Assembly: GCA_023395435.1 (NCBI GenBank)
Contig: JAEWZG010000085.1
Location: 1-8,795 of the forward strand
DNA length: 8,795 nt
Source: Bacillota bacterium
Lineage (GTDB): Bacteria; Bacillota; Clostridia; Oscillospirales; Ruminococcaceae
Direction of reading: 5' to 3'
The translations under genes and the position numbers were made by a program. Position 1 is the stretch's first letter. The number at the start of each line of letters is the position of its first letter. Shown here piece by piece: positions 6,938 through 8,795 of this stretch. The notes beneath the pieces were generated by a model, which did not search any database, had not been told where the DNA came from, and was given only the letters and a program-made list of their open reading frames with translations.

Positions 6938-7804
6938 ATGGGGAAAATAATCAGGACTATAAGTGCTGACGCTTCTGTAGTTGCAAGTGTTATAGAAGCA
7001 AAAGACATTGTTAGTGAAATTGAACACATACACAAGACTTCAGCTGTTGTTACAGCTGGACTTGGACGTCTTGCTATGGGGACATCACTACTTGGTTTTG
7101 GACTAAAGGGTAAGGATGATACTGTTACAGTTAGAATCAACGGAAATGGCCCGGCAGGGACTTTGCTGGCGGTATCAGACAGTTATGGAAATGTTAAAGC
7201 CTATGTACAAAATCCAGTAGTAGAATTGCCTTTAAATCCTATTGGAAAGCTTGATGTAGCAGGTGCAGTTGGAAGAAACGGAAATATATCAGTTATTAAA
7301 GATCTCGGCTTAAAAGAGCCTTATGTTGGTCAGTCACCAATTGTTTCAGGCGAAATTGCTGAGGATATCACAAACTATCTTGCTGTAAGCGAACAGGTAC
7401 CTACTGTATGTGCATTGGGTGTCCTTGTAAATCCTGATCTATCAGTAAATTGTGCAGGTGGGTTTTTAATTCAGGTTTTACCTTTTGCAAGTAATGAGGT
7501 TATTACTTGTATTGAAAATAATATAAAAGATATATCTGCGATGACAAAACTGCTTTCTGAAGGTAAATCTGCTGAAGAAATCGGTTTGATGTTGCTTGAT
7601 GGACTTAATCCAAATGTACTGGATAATTTTGAAGTATTCTATAAGTGTGATTGTTCTAAAGACAGAGTAGAAAAAGCACTTATCAGTCTTGGACCAAAGC
7701 AGTTAAAAGAAATTTCAGAGGATCCTGTTACAACTGTTGATTGCCATTTCTGTAATAAACAGTATTCGTTTACTTCTGAAGAAGTCAGAGATTTGATTAA
7801 TTAA
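6938..7804 (+). CDS. hslO: Redox-regulated chaperone Hsp33
   Basis: Hsp33 is a cytoplasmic holdase, inactive when its four cysteines bind zinc and activated by oxidation plus unfolding, which protects proteins from aggregation. The 288-aa protein has the usual length. The N-terminal domain (about 1-180) carries the family strings GNGPAGTLLAVSD, EPYVGQSPIVSGEIAEDITNY and SEQVPTVCALGVLV. A linker leads to the C-terminal redox switch, with C237-x-C239 (CDC) and C269-x2-C272 (CHFC). All four zinc ligands are present, so the switch should work. GAAAGG (6921-6926) lies 11 nt before the ATG, and only 3 nt separate it from the methyltransferase, so it is the last gene of that unit. No clear terminator follows. 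Its presence near ClpXP and Lon fits a protein quality-control neighbourhood. Confidence 0.97.
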   Translation: MGKIIRTISADASVVASVIEAKDIVSEIEHIHKTSAVVTAGLGRLAMGTSLLGFGLKGKDDTVTVRINGNGPAGTLLAVSDSYGNVKAYVQNPVVELPLNPIGKLDVAGAVGRNGNISVIKDLGLKEPYVGQSPIVSGEIAEDITNYLAVSEQVPTVCALGVLVNPDLSVNCAGGFLIQVLPFASNEVITCIENNIKDISAMTKLLSEGKSAEEIGLMLLDGLNPNVLDNFEVFYKCDCSKDRVEKALISLGPKQLKEISEDPVTTVDCHFCNKQYSFTSEEVRDLIN

Positions 7805-7840
7805 AACAATATATGGCATTAATAGCTTAATTATACTATC

Positions 7841-7845
7841 GGAGG
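7841..7845 (+). promoter_or_regulatory. Ribosome binding site deciding a GTG start
   Basis: GGAGG lies 7 nt before GTG at 7853. The strength and spacing of this site are the reason for choosing GTG as the start of the Tim44-like gene. Confidence 0.8.
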
Positions 7846-7852
7846 TATAGAA

Positions 7853-8578
7853 GTGGGCGACGTATTTGGCTTTGTAAATAATATTCTTGATTCAGTACTG
7901 GGAATATCATCTCATAATGATGACCCTTTTCATGAAGAAAGAATAATGTATAATACAACAATGGCAGCTTCTATTGAAATTGCAAATGAAAAAAGGCAAA
8001 TGAATGACCAAATAAGAATTAGAAATCCTGAGTTTAATCCGGAAGAAATGCTTGCTTACGCAAAGAAAGTTTTTGAACTGCTGATAAATACAAGATATAC
8101 ACAGAATATTGATAGTATTGAGCATTGTTTGCATAATGATCTATATCAGAATATCTGTAGTGAATATAATCAGTTAAAAGCACAGAATCTGTTGAATTTT
8201 ATTAAAAATATTTCTGTATATCAAAAGCAGATAAAATCCTATAGCATTATTGATGATAACGAAGTGATGACAATAAATATTAAAGCACGTTTTATGAGCT
8301 ATTTTATTAAAGCTGACACTCGGCAGTATGTTCGTGGAAATAGATATGATGCTAAGGCATATTTAGCAGAAATGAAGTTTACTAAGAACAAAAAGTATGA
8401 TAAAGCAGAAGAAATAATACCCACTAATTGCCCGAACTGTGGAGCACCACTCGATGAAGCGTACATAAATGTCTGTTCCTATTGTCATACTGTTGTTCCT
8501 CTTCCCAAAAAGGAATGGTTGTTGATAAGCAATGATATGAGAGATACTACAATAGAAAATATGATGAAGAAATTTTAG
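7853..8578 (+). CDS. Tim44-like domain protein with C-terminal zinc ribbon
   Basis: The 241-aa protein matches a Firmicute family in which a Tim44-like domain is followed by a zinc ribbon. The segment from NPEFNPEEMLAYAKKVFELL (about 58 onward) to about 180 fits the Tim44/Tim44-like alpha+beta fold, a helix layer over a sheet, as in mitochondrial Tim44. The ribbon has C193-P-N-C196-G and C208-S-Y-C211, followed by KEWLLIS, which resembles the xDWVLSS end of longer relatives. Many relatives, as I recall them, have an N-terminal membrane helix or glycine-rich stretch; this one begins MGDVFGFVNNILDSVLGIS, at most an amphipathic helix, so it looks soluble or peripherally bound. Translation starts at GTG behind GGAGG. 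It stands 48 nt after hslO and before the tRNA operon, with no obvious promoter of its own. The function in bacteria is unknown to me; a membrane- or protein-binding role is inference. Confidence 0.75.
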   Translation: MGDVFGFVNNILDSVLGISSHNDDPFHEERIMYNTTMAASIEIANEKRQMNDQIRIRNPEFNPEEMLAYAKKVFELLINTRYTQNIDSIEHCLHNDLYQNICSEYNQLKAQNLLNFIKNISVYQKQIKSYSIIDDNEVMTINIKARFMSYFIKADTRQYVRGNRYDAKAYLAEMKFTKNKKYDKAEEIIPTNCPNCGAPLDEAYINVCSYCHTVVPLPKKEWLLISNDMRDTTIENMMKKF

Positions 8579-8613
8579 TAAATTATTCTTTAAGGGATTT
8601 TCTCAAAATAGTA

Positions 8614-8642
8614 TTGACAATAAAAAGAATATAGTGTATAAT
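8614..8642 (+). promoter_or_regulatory. Consensus sigma-A promoter of the tRNA operon
   Basis: TTGACA (8614-8619) and TATAAT (8637-8642) match consensus at every position and are 17 nt apart. Transcription should start near 8649, about 25 nt before tRNA-Val. A perfect housekeeping promoter is usual for stable RNA. Confidence 0.93.
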
Positions 8643-8647
8643 AAATT

Positions 8648-8667
8648 TCGTCGCTTAATGGTGACGA
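8648..8667 (+). other. Hairpin in the 5' leader of the tRNA transcript
   Basis: TCGTC (8648-8652) pairs with GACGA (8663-8667). G8653-T8662, C8654-G8661 and T8655-G8660 can extend the stem to 8 bp (two G-U wobbles) around a TAAT loop. It spans the predicted start of transcription and covers most of the leader that RNase P would remove. Its role, if any, is unknown. Confidence 0.4.
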
Positions 8668-8673
8668 CAATAT

Positions 8674-8749
8674 GGGGGCATAGCTCAGCTGGGAGAGCAT
8701 CTGCCTTACAAGCAGGGGGTCATAGGTTCGAACCCTATTGTCCCCACCA
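8674..8749 (+). tRNA. tRNA-Val (anticodon UAC)
   Basis: The 76-nt cloverleaf is complete. The acceptor stem is GGGGGCA/TGTCCCC with one G-U pair. The D arm is GCTC/GAGC (8683-8686 and 8695-8698). The anticodon stem 8700-8704/8712-8716 has the anticodon TAC at 8707-8709. The T arm carries TTCGAAC (8727-8733). Discriminator A and an encoded CCA (8747-8749) end the gene. UAC decodes GUA and, by wobble, other valine codons. It is the first gene after the consensus promoter and 5 nt before tRNA-Asp. Confidence 0.97.
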
Positions 8750-8754
8750 TATTT

Positions 8755-8795
8755 GGCCTGGTAGTTCAGTTGGTTAGAACGCTAGCCTGTCACGC
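8755..8795 (+). tRNA. tRNA-Asp (anticodon GUC), 3' part cut by the window edge
   Basis: The 5' half of a tRNA is visible: acceptor strand GGCCTGG (8755-8761), D arm GTTC/GAAC (8764-8767 and 8777-8780), and anticodon stem CTAGC with loop CTGTCAC, giving the anticodon GTC at 8789-8791. Sequence after 8795 is missing, so the T arm and 3' acceptor strand are not seen. It starts 5 nt after tRNA-Val and is probably co-transcribed with it; more tRNA genes may follow. Confidence 0.93.

Noticed and set aside
6865..7140. Reverse-strand open frame of 91 codons across the methyltransferase-hslO junction
   Set aside because: It is antisense to two well-supported genes with conserved motifs and has no recognisable domain; its hydrophobic look follows from the antisense of AT-rich codons.
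7805..7852. Promoter in the hslO to Tim44-like gap (TATACT at 7832-7837)
   Set aside because: No reasonable -35 element lies 17 nt upstream, and the start point would fall on the ribosome site. The small ATTAA/TTAAT dyad there is too short and AT-rich to call a terminator.
8597..8609. ATTTT-CTC-AAAAT inverted repeat after the Tim44-like gene as a terminator
   Set aside because: The 5-bp stem is only A-T pairs, the loop is 3 nt, and no T tract follows, so it would not terminate transcription efficiently.
1..8795. Mobile element, CRISPR array, phage or defence genes
   Set aside because: All long frames are accounted for by core housekeeping or conserved Firmicute families. No transposase, integrase, regular repeat-spacer pattern or attachment duplication of the tRNA 3' end is visible.

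Overview
This is an AT-rich, densely packed stretch of bacterial core chromosome. Gene order (clpP-clpX-lon-engB), AT-rich codon use, strong Shine-Dalgarno sites and tRNA genes with encoded CCA point to a low-GC Firmicute. A YerC-type TrpR relative and a Tim44-like zinc-ribbon protein suggest class Clostridia, perhaps the Ruminococcaceae/Oscillospiraceae. Placement below class is a guess. All genes lie on the + strand. No mobile element, CRISPR array or sign of recent transfer was seen.

Layout. (1) Positions 1-1354 hold the last codons of clpP, then clpX, closed by a strong intrinsic terminator. (2) Positions 1355-5825 are a second unit, with a good promoter in the clpX-lon gap followed by lon, engB and lysA, spaced 25 and 4 nt apart. 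(3) Positions 5826-7804 hold a small TrpR-family DNA-binding protein (YerC type), a class I SAM methyltransferase and the redox chaperone Hsp33 (hslO), linked by an 8-nt overlap and a 3-nt gap. A weaker promoter candidate with a dyad inside its spacer precedes them. (4) Positions 7853-8578 encode a GTG-started Tim44-like protein with a C-terminal zinc ribbon. (5) Positions 8614-8795 have a consensus sigma-A promoter driving tRNA-Val(UAC) and then tRNA-Asp(GUC), which the window edge cuts.

Functionally the region is a protein quality-control neighbourhood: ClpXP and Lon proteolysis, Hsp33 holdase activity and EngB-assisted 50S assembly, with the final step of lysine synthesis (LysA) embedded. 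B. subtilis has a similar order (clpX-lonB-lonA-ysxC), but no lonB lies here between clpX and lon. The least understood parts are the Tim44-like protein, the YerC-type regulator, the methyltransferase, and several short dyads and repeats in the intergenic regions. I did not find a convincing new multi-gene system. The findings below are modest, checkable leads.
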